37,712 bases of DNA, from positions 1-37,712 of the forward strand of contig NZ_JAMFSB010000205.1 of the NCBI RefSeq assembly GCF_026225065.1, in the 5' to 3' direction. This DNA comes from Paraburkholderia sp. Its GTDB lineage: Bacteria > Pseudomonadota > Gammaproteobacteria > Burkholderiales > Burkholderiaceae. The stretch's first letter is position 1. Each line of letters starts with the position of its first letter. Of the stretch, positions 1 to 7,342 are shown in pieces. The notes beneath the pieces were generated by a model. The model saw nothing but the letters and a program-made list of their open reading frames with translations, was not told the DNA's origin and did not search any database. The position numbers were made by a program, and so were the translations under genes.

Positions 1-567
1 GCCGTCATCAAGCCGGGTGCGGCCGATCCGAAGCTGCACGTGCATACCGGCCGCGCGGTGGTGTTCAAGGACTACAACGATATGGCGACGCGCATTGATG
101 ACGACGCGCTCGATATCGACGAGACGTGCGTGATCGTGCTGCAGCATGCAGGTCCGGTGGGCGCGCCGGGTATGCCGGAGTGGGGCCAGTTGCCGATTCC
201 GAAGAAGTTGCTGCAACAGGGTGTGCGCGACATGCTGCGCATCTCGGACGCGCGCATGAGCGGCACGAGCTACGGCGCGTGTGTGCTGCACGTGGCGCCG
301 GAGTCGTTTATCGGCGGACCGTTCGCGCTGGTGCAGGACGGCGACATGATCGAACTCGACGTACCGCAACGCAAGCTCAATGTGCTGGTGTCGGACGAAG
401 AACTGGCACGCCGCAAGGCCGCGTGGGTCGAACCCGCGCCGCGCTTTACGCGCGGCTACGGCGCGATGCATCAGGTGCACGTGATGCAGGCCAACAAGGG
501 TTGCGACTTCGACTTTCTGCAGCGCGACGGCGCGGCTGAAGCGGGCAGCGAGCCGGAGATTCACTGA
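1..567 (+). CDS. Sugar-acid dehydratase of the IlvD/Edd family, C-terminal part (probably L-arabonate dehydratase)
   Basis: The reading frame is open from base 1, so the 5' part of the gene lies outside the window; about 188 C-terminal residues are present. The stretch containing SDARMSGTSYGACVLHVAPE, followed by a GGPFALVQDGD segment, is the conserved C-terminal core of IlvD/Edd dehydratases. These are [Fe-S] enzymes that remove water from dihydroxy acids. The ARMSGTSYG form is the one usually seen in sugar-acid members such as L-arabonate or xylonate dehydratase, rather than in the branched-chain amino acid enzyme IlvD. The exact sugar acid cannot be read from this fragment, and the cluster-binding cysteines lie upstream of the window. 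Three inverted repeats follow the stop codon. Confidence 0.8.
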   Translation, partial: AVIKPGAADPKLHVHTGRAVVFKDYNDMATRIDDDALDIDETCVIVLQHAGPVGAPGMPEWGQLPIPKKLLQQGVRDMLRISDARMSGTSYGACVLHVAPESFIGGPFALVQDGDMIELDVPQRKLNVLVSDEELARRKAAWVEPAPRFTRGYGAMHQVHVMQANKGCDFDFLQRDGAAEAGSEPEIH

Positions 568-611
568 GCGTTTCGCTCGGGGCTGCGGGACGTTTTTGTC
601 GCGTCCCGCGG

Positions 612-650
612 GCGTTGAATGCCAGGCGCCCACCGCCTGACATTCAACGC
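612..650. terminator. Strong inverted repeat between convergent genes
   Basis: The arms are GCGTTGAATG (612-621) and CATTCAACGC (641-650). After one C/A mismatch the stem continues with CAGGCG (623-628) and CGCCTG (634-639) around a CCCAC loop. Two shorter perfect hairpins precede it: GAGCG/CGCTC (566-570 and 574-578, overlapping the stop codon) and GCGGGACG/CGTCCCGC (585-592 and 602-609). The position between two convergent genes suggests bidirectional transcription termination. No long T tract follows, so the terminator role is inferred. Confidence 0.55.
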
Positions 651-683
651 ATCAATCAATACGCCCTGCTACGCCTCAATACG

Positions 684-1289
684 TCAAGACCCAACCCGAT
701 ACACCCGCCCCGTCTGCGCCCCTTCGACGCTGCGTAGATATCCCTGCGCAGCGCGCTGCGCCGTCACCGGTTCGAAGCCGCGGAAATACGGCGCGTAGCT
801 TCCCATCGATTCGGTCAGCACAGTCGGGCTCACCAGGTTGATGCGAATACCGCGTGGCAGTTCGATGGCCGCGCCGCACACAAAACCTTCCAGCGCCAGA
901 TTGACAGTGGTCGCGTTCGCGCCTTCGCGGATCGGCTCCTCGGCAAGGATGCCACTTGTCAGCGTGAACGAGCCACCGTCGTTCACATACTGCTGTGCAG
1001 CGAGCACCACGTTGATCTGTCCCATCAGCTTGTCGCGCAAGCCGACCCAGAACTGTTCGATCGTCATCTCCGGCAGCGGGCCGAAATGCACCTTGCCGGT
1101 GGTGGTGACGACGCCATCCACCTTGCCGATTTCGCGGAACAGTTTTTCGACGCTCGCCGGGTCCGTGCTGTCGACGCGATATTGGCCACGCGTCGCGCCC
1201 ACTTCGATCACTTCATGACGTGCTTTCAATTCGGCGCTCACTGCCTGGCCGAGTGTGCCGGTAGCGCCAATCACGACGATCTTTTTCAT
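684..1289 (-). CDS. Short-chain dehydrogenase/reductase-like protein lacking the YxxxK motif
   Basis: This 201-residue protein begins with a Rossmann motif, VVIGATGTLGQAV, so it should bind NAD(P). The body follows the short-chain dehydrogenase pattern: a VDGVVTTTGK segment where family members have NNAG, then a SFTLTSGIL strand that supplies the usual serine. Where a catalytic Tyr-x3-Lys is expected, the sequence reads NATTVNLALEGF, so both residues are missing. The protein is also shorter than the usual 240-260 residues. It may be a catalytically altered SDR subfamily, a binding protein, or a reductase using another acid. The substrate is unknown. It is convergent with the dehydratase fragment and appears monocistronic. 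Confidence 0.75.
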   Translation of the reverse strand: MKKIVVIGATGTLGQAVSAELKARHEVIEVGATRGQYRVDSTDPASVEKLFREIGKVDGVVTTTGKVHFGPLPEMTIEQFWVGLRDKLMGQINVVLAAQQYVNDGGSFTLTSGILAEEPIREGANATTVNLALEGFVCGAAIELPRGIRINLVSPTVLTESMGSYAPYFRGFEPVTAQRAAQGYLRSVEGAQTGRVYRVGS

Positions 1290-1490
1290 CTTCCACCCCT
1301 GAATGTTAAATGTGGGTTCGATTGTCGGCGGGATACGGGACGGGAATAAGAGGGCGCGGCTTGCAGGTGCTTAAACCTGCAGTTTCGAATCGGGTTTCGA
1401 TGCGCCGCCGCGCAGCTCGCACCGATATTCAAACAGCGCGCGCTGCGCGGATTCGCTCAGACTCGGGCGGAACAGGAAGGAAGTAAACAC

Positions 1491-1525
1491 CGCGCTGCAT
1501 AAGCCTCTTTGGCTTATGCAGCGCG
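1491..1525 (-). terminator. Perfect 15-bp inverted repeat downstream of the small minus-strand gene
   Basis: Arms 1491-1505 and 1511-1525 are perfectly complementary over 15 bp with a 5-base loop (tcttt). The hairpin lies 17 bases beyond the stop codon of the minus-strand gene at 1543-1986, and read on the minus strand it is followed by a T-rich stretch (gtgtttactt). A rho-independent-type terminator is the likeliest role. A weaker 7-bp hairpin (1362-1368 with 1375-1381) lies further on. I see nothing else between 1290 and 1542. Confidence 0.7.
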
Positions 1526-1542
1526 ATTTCATTTCCCATTTG

Positions 1543-1986
1543 CTACTTCCTGCGCTGCAGTTCGATTACACGCGTGGGCCGCATATGGTTCAGCGCAAAG
1601 TGAATACGTCCGCGATCCTGATAGCTCCCCACTGGCCGCTGCTCGTCGAACTGATGATCTTCATCGTAGGCGGATTGCGGCCCGACCATGCCCTTGTCGA
1701 TAACCGTATAGCCCGGCTCTAACGCGAGCAGTAGGCGATTGCCGCCAACGCGGCTGTCGAAGCCGCCAAGACCGTCGCCTGCTTCCGGCACGCTGTTGAC
1801 CAGCGTGGCGTTGCTCGTGGTGACTTCGTCCGGCCCAATTGGACTATGGCCCGCGAGACGCGCGGCTTCGAGATTCTTGCCGTCGGTGTCGACAGTGCTG
1901 TCGTGGGTGCGGTCGTTGTGCAACTCTGCGCTGCTCGGACCACCGGTGCCAGGCTTGCGGGAAGTGTCTGTGACATTGCTGTTCAT
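1543..1986 (-). CDS. Small hydrophilic protein of unknown function (possibly DUF3005-like)
   Basis: The gene encodes 147 residues and starts with ATG behind a good AAGGAGA ribosome binding site. The N-terminal half is rich in Ser, Thr, Asp and Gly and is probably disordered. The C-terminal half contains a more ordered-looking segment, GGNRLLLALEPGYTVIDKGM, followed by DEDHQFDEQRPVGSYQDRG. No signal peptide, membrane segment or catalytic motif is visible. The style resembles a small family of Burkholderia-restricted proteins (DUF3005), but that is recollection and not a confirmed match. A strong terminator hairpin follows the stop codon, which supports a real single-gene transcript. Function unknown. 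Confidence 0.65.
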   Translation of the reverse strand: MNSNVTDTSRKPGTGGPSSAELHNDRTHDSTVDTDGKNLEAARLAGHSPIGPDEVTTSNATLVNSVPEAGDGLGGFDSRVGGNRLLLALEPGYTVIDKGMVGPQSAYDEDHQFDEQRPVGSYQDRGRIHFALNHMRPTRVIELQRRK

Positions 1987-2262
1987 TATGCTTTCTCCTT
2001 GAAGACAACATAGGTGAGTGCAGCAAAACTTGTTCCGGGTCTTCCCCAGGTGCGCTGCATGGCTTCCGGTTCGCGCCTGCGCGCATATGACATTCTTTTG
2101 ATTTTTTTTTGACCAGAGCGTATTTTCTACAGAGTATGATCTTACTCCGACGAGTCAGCGCGGTTATTAATTTGGCGGTTTCTACCGAGCCGTTCCAGCG
2201 TGACCAGAGAGAGACGGCGCTGCTTGAGCCAACTATATGAGGCAATCAGGGGCGGGTGACAC

Positions 2263-2496
2263 ATGCACTTCGATGCTGCATTTACACATCGCGGCTACTT
2301 GCTGAATTGCGAGCCGGCGCGCGCAGGAGATGGAACTTGGCAACCTTACGTGGTGATCTCCCGTTCGAGCGACGGCGAACTCGTCGCCAACCGTTTTTTT
2401 CCTACCGACTTCCGCTTTGCCGATGAAGCCGCCGCAATCGCGCATGCGCGAGACTGGGCGGTGCGCTGGATCGACGCCAGCAGCGTCACCATATGA
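2263..2496 (+). CDS. Small hypothetical protein
   Basis: This 77-residue ORF reads MHFDAAFTHRGYLLNCEP at its N-terminus and continues with a PYVVISRSSDGELVANRFFP segment and an alanine-rich helix ending in ARDWAVRWID. The pattern suggests a compact alpha/beta domain in which a beta-sheet part is followed by an amphipathic helix. It has no signal peptide or metal-binding motif. The ribosome binding site is weak (a GGGCGGG stretch upstream). It lies 105 bp upstream of the serine acetyltransferase on the same strand, but nothing visible links their functions. I do not recognise a named family. Confidence 0.55.
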   Translation: MHFDAAFTHRGYLLNCEPARAGDGTWQPYVVISRSSDGELVANRFFPTDFRFADEAAAIAHARDWAVRWIDASSVTI

Positions 2497-2601
2497 CGCT
2501 GCTGGCCTGGATGCAGCGCCGCACGAGCGGCGGCAAAACGCGGTAATCTCTGGGGACAATTCACTCTGAACCGTGCTCGCCGCACGGGCGCCGTCCTCAC
2601 C

Positions 2602-3528
2602 ATGTCAAACCGTCCTTCCCATAACTGGGGCCTCGAGCAGATCGTCGCAGACCTGCGCGAGTCGCGCGAGCAGTTGCACCGCACCCGCCACCCGCTCGGC
2701 ATTCGCGACCTGCCCTCGCGCGAAGCAGTGGGCAGTATCGTCACGGGCCTGCGCGCCGCGCTCTTTCCGACCCACTATGGTGCGCCCGACCTGACTGACG
2801 AGACCGTCGACTACTACGTCGGACATACGCTCGAAAGCACGTTGCGGCTACTCGCCGAACAGATTCGCCGCGCCTTGCGATTCCTGCCGCAATATGCCGA
2901 GACGCCGGAGATCGAACTGGGTGAACGCGCATTTGAGGTGGCGCGCGAATTCGGCACGCAGTTGCCCGGTATCCGCGCGCTGCTGGTCAGCGACATTCAG
3001 GCCGCATTCACGGGCGACCCCGCTGCGCAACACATCACCGAGATCCTGCTCTGTTATCCGGGCGTCTGGGCGATGACGCATCACCGTCTCGCGCACGCAC
3101 TGCACCGGCTCGGTGTGCCGTTGCTGGCACGCTTTATCAACGAGATCGCACATTCGGCCACAGGCATCGACATCCACCCTGGCGCGCAAATCGGGCCGAG
3201 TTTTTTCATTGACCATGGCACGGGTGTGGTGATTGGCGAGACCGCTGTCATCGGCGAGCGCGTGCGGGTGTATCAGGCGGTGACGCTCGGAGCGAAGAGC
3301 TTTGCAGCGGATGTCGACGGCACGCTCGTCAAGGGTAATGCCCGCCATCCGGTCGTCGAAGATGACGTAGTCATCTATGCCGGCGCGACGATTCTCGGCC
3401 GCGTGACGATTGGGCGAGGCTCGGTGATCGGCGGGAATGTGTGGTTGACCCATAGCGTGCCGCCGGGCAGCAGCGTTTCGCAGGGCAAGATCCGCGAAGG
3501 CGATCGCAAGGACGACGGGGGGCGTTGA
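2602..3528 (+). CDS. cysE: Serine O-acetyltransferase (EpsC/CysE type)
   Basis: The enzyme transfers an acetyl group from acetyl-CoA to L-serine, giving O-acetylserine for cysteine synthesis in the cytoplasm. It is 308 residues long, as in the EpsC-type enzymes with a long helical N-terminal domain. Residues about 1-185 are mostly helical and include DIQAAFTGDPAA and a MTHHRLAHAL segment typical of this family. From about residue 187 the left-handed beta-helix begins with GIDIHPGAQIG. The catalytic Asp-His pair is FIDHGTG (D204, H205), followed by GVVIGETAVIG hexapeptide repeats and the C-terminal GGNVWLTHSVPPGSSV. The start ATG at 2602 matches the usual family start. Feedback inhibition by cysteine is typical for the family and is not directly visible here. 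Confidence 0.92.
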   Translation: MSNRPSHNWGLEQIVADLRESREQLHRTRHPLGIRDLPSREAVGSIVTGLRAALFPTHYGAPDLTDETVDYYVGHTLESTLRLLAEQIRRALRFLPQYAETPEIELGERAFEVAREFGTQLPGIRALLVSDIQAAFTGDPAAQHITEILLCYPGVWAMTHHRLAHALHRLGVPLLARFINEIAHSATGIDIHPGAQIGPSFFIDHGTGVVIGETAVIGERVRVYQAVTLGAKSFAADVDGTLVKGNARHPVVEDDVVIYAGATILGRVTIGRGSVIGGNVWLTHSVPPGSSVSQGKIREGDRKDDGGR

Positions 3529-3550
3529 TGCTGACGCTCCCGCTCGCCCG

Positions 3551-4396
3551 GTGGAGTTCGCCGTGACTGCCGGTCGCGTTCATATGCCCCGCTGCGCGAT
3601 CGCCGGCGTGGAGGCGACGGTCGCTGAAACCGCACATGCATTTCCACGACACTCACACGACCGCTTCGGCGTTGGAGTGATCGTGCGCGGCGGACACCGC
3701 TCGGCCAGCGGACGCGGTGTGGTCGAAGCGCGCATGAACGACGCGATCATGGTCAACCCTGGGGAAGTCCACGACGGTAGTCCGCTGGACGAGCGTGGTC
3801 GCGCATGGCGCATGCTTTACTTCGAGCCGACATTTCTGCGCGATGTGGCGCGCGAACTGGTAGCACAGGGGCCAGGTGGCGAGCCGCGTCAGATGATTGA
3901 ATTGACGCAGCCGGTCGTTCACGATCCGGTATTGAAAGCGTTGTTCGAGCGGCTGTTCATGGCGTCCGTCACGCTAGCTGGCCCCGGTGATGCATTGGCG
4001 CGCGAAACGGCGCTGCTGCAGATGCTCGGGCATCTGGGGCGGCGCCACACTGCATTGACGTGCGCTTCGCCGCGTGGGGTGGCGGGTCCGATCACACGTG
4101 CCAAGGCACGCATCGACGATGATCCCGCAGCCCAGCTTACGCTCGCGGAGCTGGCCGCCGAGGCGGCCATGAGCCGCTTCCAGTTGCTGCGCAGCTTCGC
4201 GCAAGCGTTGGGGTTGCCGCCGCATGCGTATCGTATGCAGCGGCGTGTCGTACTGGCTCGTCAGTTGATTGCACGTGGCACTGCGCTTGCCGAGACGGCG
4301 GTCGCCGCAGGATTTGCCGACCAGAGTCATATGACGCGCGCATTCGTGCGTTTGCTCGGCGTGACGCCGGCCAATTACGCCACGGCGATCCGCTAA
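3551..4396 (+). CDS. AraC-family transcriptional regulator
   Basis: This protein of about 281 residues has an N-terminal cupin-like sensing domain (HAFPRHSHDRFGVGVIVRGG, then MVNPGEVHDGSP) and a C-terminal double helix-turn-helix of the AraC/XylS type. In the latter, LTLAELAAEAAMSRFQLLR is the first recognition unit and ETAVAAGFADQSHMTRAFVR is the typical second signature. The GTG at 3551 is used here; GTG 3563 or ATG 3584 are possible alternatives because no strong ribosome binding site marks the start. It lies upstream of and codirectional with an EamA-type exporter, and such pairs often form a regulator-target unit in which an amino acid or metabolite induces its own export. That link is inferred from position only. 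Confidence 0.87.
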   Translation: MEFAVTAGRVHMPRCAIAGVEATVAETAHAFPRHSHDRFGVGVIVRGGHRSASGRGVVEARMNDAIMVNPGEVHDGSPLDERGRAWRMLYFEPTFLRDVARELVAQGPGGEPRQMIELTQPVVHDPVLKALFERLFMASVTLAGPGDALARETALLQMLGHLGRRHTALTCASPRGVAGPITRAKARIDDDPAAQLTLAELAAEAAMSRFQLLRSFAQALGLPPHAYRMQRRVVLARQLIARGTALAETAVAAGFADQSHMTRAFVRLLGVTPANYATAIR

Positions 4397-4429
4397 GGGT
4401 CCACTAACGGTCCGTTACGCGTCCCGGTT

Positions 4430-4443
4430 GGGCCGCGTGGCCC
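4430..4443 (+). terminator. Short GC-rich hairpin with following T-rich stretch
   Basis: GGGCC (4430-4434) pairs with GGCCC (4439-4443) around GCGT and is followed by gtttgtgtt. It lies about 35 bases after the AraC stop codon. An additional palindrome, TAACGG-t-CCGTTA, is at 4405-4417. It is a plausible but weak rho-independent terminator. Confidence 0.4.
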
Positions 4444-4585
4444 GTTTGTGTTCGCAGCGTCCTCTCCTTTTTTTGCATACGGCGGCTGTACGCGGCGAAC
4501 TGACTGCGCGCGTTAAACGCAGCGCGCTGCAATTTCGTTCAAGACCGCGTGCTGCGCGCCTTCTAAGCTGGCCGCTCATTCAATC

Positions 4586-5509
4586 ATGCACGGCGGCGGA
4601 ATGAATTCGCGTTATGTGGGCTATCTGTTTTGCGGTCTGGCGATGATCGGCGTCGGCAGCACGGTCGTGGTCAGCAAGACGATCGCGGCCGGGTTGCCGC
4701 CGTTTTCGGCCACGGCGTTGCGCTTTGCGATTGCCTTTCCCGTGTTCCTGCTGGTGATGCGCGTGCGCGGTGTGCATTGGCCGCGCCTCGTATGGCGTGA
4801 CGTGCTGCTTCTGATCGCGCAGGCGGGGGCGGGCAGCGTCGGCTACACAGTGTTTCTCATCAGCGGCATGAAGCTCGCTTCGGCAGCGGATGCCGGAGTG
4901 ATTGCGGGCACCTTGCCGGCCGTGTCGGCACTCGTGGCGATGCTGGCGCTCGGCGAGCGGCCAGCTCCTTCGCTGATCGGAGCCATTGTCCTGGCGACAT
5001 CAGGCGTGCTGGTGTGCACCATGCGCCCGGGGGACCTGGGTGCCTCACATGCAGCGAGTTCGTTAGTGGGTAATGCGCTGGTGTTTGCCGCGATTGTCTG
5101 CGAAGCGTTATTCATTCTGCTTAACCGCAAACTGCGCACGCCGGTGGCGGCGCTGCCGCTGTCGGCATTGATGAGCGGGATAGGCTTTGCGGTGGCAATC
5201 GTGCCGGCGTGTTTTGAGCACGCATGGCGCCTGTCGTTCGATGCAGCCGCGCTCGCTGGCGTCGTCTATTACGCATGGGTGCCGACGGTCGGCGGGTTCG
5301 TGCTGTGGTACGCGGGGGCCGCCCGGATCAGCGGCGCGGAAGCAGGCCTCATGACGGCGCTCGTGCCTATCAGCGCAGTGGTAATGGCGGCGGCATTTCT
5401 ACACGAGCTGGTGACGGGCGCGCAGCTTGCCGGGGTGGTGTGTGTGCTCGGCGCGGTCCTGCTCGCGACGGTGGTGCACCTGAGGCGTGCACCGCGTCGC
5501 CCGGCGTGA
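4586..5509 (+). CDS. EamA/DMT-superfamily transporter
   Basis: The 307-residue protein is almost entirely hydrophobic, with about ten predicted membrane helices arranged as two EamA repeats (roughly residues 6-140 and 160-300). An example is the first helix, YVGYLFCGLAMIGVGSTVVV. The first repeat contains the ISGMKLASAADAGVIAGTLP pattern and the second the GAARISGAEAGLMTALVPI pattern, both characteristic of drug/metabolite transporters. Most family members export amino acids or other small metabolites. ATG 4601 is an alternative start with slightly better spacing. The upstream codirectional AraC gene is a plausible regulator. The substrate is unknown. Confidence 0.85.
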   Translation: MHGGGMNSRYVGYLFCGLAMIGVGSTVVVSKTIAAGLPPFSATALRFAIAFPVFLLVMRVRGVHWPRLVWRDVLLLIAQAGAGSVGYTVFLISGMKLASAADAGVIAGTLPAVSALVAMLALGERPAPSLIGAIVLATSGVLVCTMRPGDLGASHAASSLVGNALVFAAIVCEALFILLNRKLRTPVAALPLSALMSGIGFAVAIVPACFEHAWRLSFDAAALAGVVYYAWVPTVGGFVLWYAGAARISGAEAGLMTALVPISAVVMAAAFLHELVTGAQLAGVVCVLGAVLLATVVHLRRAPRRPA

Positions 5510-5512
5510 CGT

Positions 5513-5539
5513 GGCGTACATGGCGTACATGGCGTACGC
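5513..5539 (+). repeat. Three tandem copies of a 9-bp unit
   Basis: GGCGTACAT is repeated at 5513-5521 and 5522-5530, followed by GGCGTACGC at 5531-5539. The array begins three bases after the transporter stop codon. Its role is unknown, and slippage-prone copy number variation is possible. Confidence 0.7.
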
Positions 5540-5618
5540 GGTGTATGTGGTCGCGGCTTTGATCGCGGACTGGACCGCAGATCCCACGTCGGGACTTTGC
5601 GAGTACCTGCGTGTGCGC

Positions 5619-6260
5619 CTAGGTATTCGACACTGCCACGATGCCGGGATGACCGACAATGGACAGAAACTCCCGGCGCGTCGATGGATCCGTGCGGAAC
5701 GTGCCGAGCATGCGCGAAGTGACCATCGTGACCCCGGCCTTGTGCACGCCGCGTGTCGACATGCATTGATGCGCTGCTTCGAGAATCACGCCCACGCCCT
5801 CGGGTTGCAGCACTTCGTTGAGCGTATCGGCGATCTGCACGGTCATCTTCTCCTGGATCTGCAGACGCTTGGCGAACGCATCGACGAGCCGCGCCAGTTT
5901 GGAAATGCCCACTACGCGACGACCCGGCAGATAAGCTACATGTGCGCGGCCGATGATCGGAACCATGTGATGCTCGCAATAGCTTTCGAAGCGGATGTCT
6001 TTCAGCACGATCATCTCGTCGTAGCCATCCACCTCGGAGAAGGTGCGGGCGAGCAGTTCGCGCGGATCGACCGAATAGCCTGCGAAGAATTCTTCATAGG
6101 AGCGCACCACGCGCGCCGGCGTATCGAGCAGTCCTTCACGTTGCGGATCGTCGCCGGCCCAGCGCAGCAGCACGCGTACGGCGTCTTCCGCCTCTTCACG
6201 CGTCGGGCGGCCAAGGGCTTCGCTTTGTTTGGTCTTCTTTGCCTTGCTCTTGCTGGTCAT
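5619..6260 (-). CDS. folE: GTP cyclohydrolase I
   Basis: The enzyme converts GTP to 7,8-dihydroneopterin triphosphate, the first step of tetrahydrofolate and pterin synthesis. The 213-residue protein carries the family core: [17 protein letters not shown], then [40 protein letters not shown], and HQCMSTRGV. The zinc ligands expected from the family are C95, H98 and C166. H97 and the QCMSTRG segment belong to the active site. The ATG at 6260 is preceded by AGGAG at good spacing. The first 20 residues are Lys-rich and poorly conserved in appearance. It is convergent with the EamA gene. Because many genomes of this group carry more than one folE, this may be one of several copies. Confidence 0.94.
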   Translation of the reverse strand: MTSKSKAKKTKQSEALGRPTREEAEDAVRVLLRWAGDDPQREGLLDTPARVVRSYEEFFAGYSVDPRELLARTFSEVDGYDEMIVLKDIRFESYCEHHMVPIIGRAHVAYLPGRRVVGISKLARLVDAFAKRLQIQEKMTVQIADTLNEVLQPEGVGVILEAAHQCMSTRGVHKAGVTMVTSRMLGTFRTDPSTRREFLSIVGHPGIVAVSNT

Positions 6261-6393
6261 CCTTCACTCCTGTGAGGTCGCACATCTATCAGGTCCGACC
6301 GGTACCGGCCATTGTTCCATGTTTTGCGATGCGGTGTGTAGGGCTGCTGCTGTATAGCCATGAGCGCAGGCCCTCGGCAATGCAATGAGCGAG

Positions 6394-7317
6394 CTATTTC
6401 GGCCACTCGTCCATGGCGTCGTTAAAGAGTTCGGCGACGACACTACGCAGCCAGCTCGCACGCGGATCGTTATGAAACTTGCGATGCCAGTGCTGCTTCA
6501 AATCGAAGCGCGGCAGTTCGAGCGGCGGCTCGACGAGCATGATGGACGCATGTTCCGAGACGTACGCAAAGCCGATTGCGTGCGGCACCGTGGCAATCAG
6601 GTCGGTGCGCGCGAGGATGAACGGCAAGCTCATGAAATGCGAAGTTTCGAGCACCGCACGGCGCCGGATGCGTTTTTTCTCGAGGAATTGCTCGAGGACC
6701 TCCTGACTGCGTCCTTCGGCACGCACGACCGCATGTCCGCAACCGATGAACTGCGACAGCGTCAACGGTTCGCGCGCGAGCGGATGATCGCTGCGCATCA
6801 GACAAATGAAGCGATGCGTGAAGAGGCGCTGCTGAAAGAAGTTGTTCCCAGAGAGGTCCGGGAAGTAGCCGACCGCCAGATCTACGTCGCCCGATTCAAG
6901 ACCGCGCTCGATTTGCGAAGGCGGCAGTGAGACTGAGCGGAGATTCGCACGTGGTGCGCGCTCGGCGAACATTTGCAGCAGACGCGGCAGAAAGACGATT
7001 TCTCCGACGTCGGAGAGGGCGATCGAAAATGTGTGCGTGGTAGTGGACGGCTCGAACTCCTGAGCGTCCAGCATGCCTTGCTCGATGCGCAGCAGCGCTT
7101 CGCGTGCCGCCGGAATCAGCGCGAGTGCGCGCGGCGTCGGTTCCATGCCACGCGAAGTGCGCACGAACAGCTGATCGCCGAAGTACTCGCGCAGCTTCCC
7201 AAGGGCCGTGCTCACGCGCGGTTGGCTGACGCCCAGACGGTCTGCGGCGCGGCTTACGTTGCGAGTTTCTTCCATGGCAACGAGGTACGGGATCAGGTTG
7301 AGATCGAGTTCGGGCAT
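6394..7317 (-). CDS. LysR-family transcriptional regulator
   Basis: The 307-residue protein has an N-terminal winged helix-turn-helix (DLNLIPYLVAMEETRNVSRA, then AADRLGVSQPRVSTALGKLR) followed by FGDQLFVRTSRGMEPTPRA, the standard LysR linker start. Residues about 95-300 form the periplasmic-binding-protein-like effector domain (TFSIALSDVGEIVFLPRLLQ). The opening DLNLIPYLVAM and the ALSDVGEI segment resemble the NodD/NahR-like subgroup that senses aromatic compounds, but this is a stylistic impression. No divergent target gene is apparent: the upstream neighbour on the minus strand is the TPR protein, 25 bp away, so the regulator may be co-transcribed with it. The effector is unknown. Confidence 0.9.
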   Translation of the reverse strand: MPELDLNLIPYLVAMEETRNVSRAADRLGVSQPRVSTALGKLREYFGDQLFVRTSRGMEPTPRALALIPAAREALLRIEQGMLDAQEFEPSTTTHTFSIALSDVGEIVFLPRLLQMFAERAPRANLRSVSLPPSQIERGLESGDVDLAVGYFPDLSGNNFFQQRLFTHRFICLMRSDHPLAREPLTLSQFIGCGHAVVRAEGRSQEVLEQFLEKKRIRRRAVLETSHFMSLPFILARTDLIATVPHAIGFAYVSEHASIMLVEPPLELPRFDLKQHWHRKFHNDPRASWLRSVVAELFNDAMDEWPK

Positions 7318-7342
7318 GCCGGCGGCGCAAGGGAGTATCGGT

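Noticed and set aside
2099..2140. T-rich stretch with TTGACC and TATGAT as a possible promoter for the small gene at 2263
   Set aside because: The spacing is 20 bp, outside the usual range, so the assignment is not convincing.
5487..6275. Plus-strand 262-codon frame opposite folE
   Set aside because: It is the reverse-strand shadow of folE, and its N-terminal part is made of the 9-bp tandem repeat.
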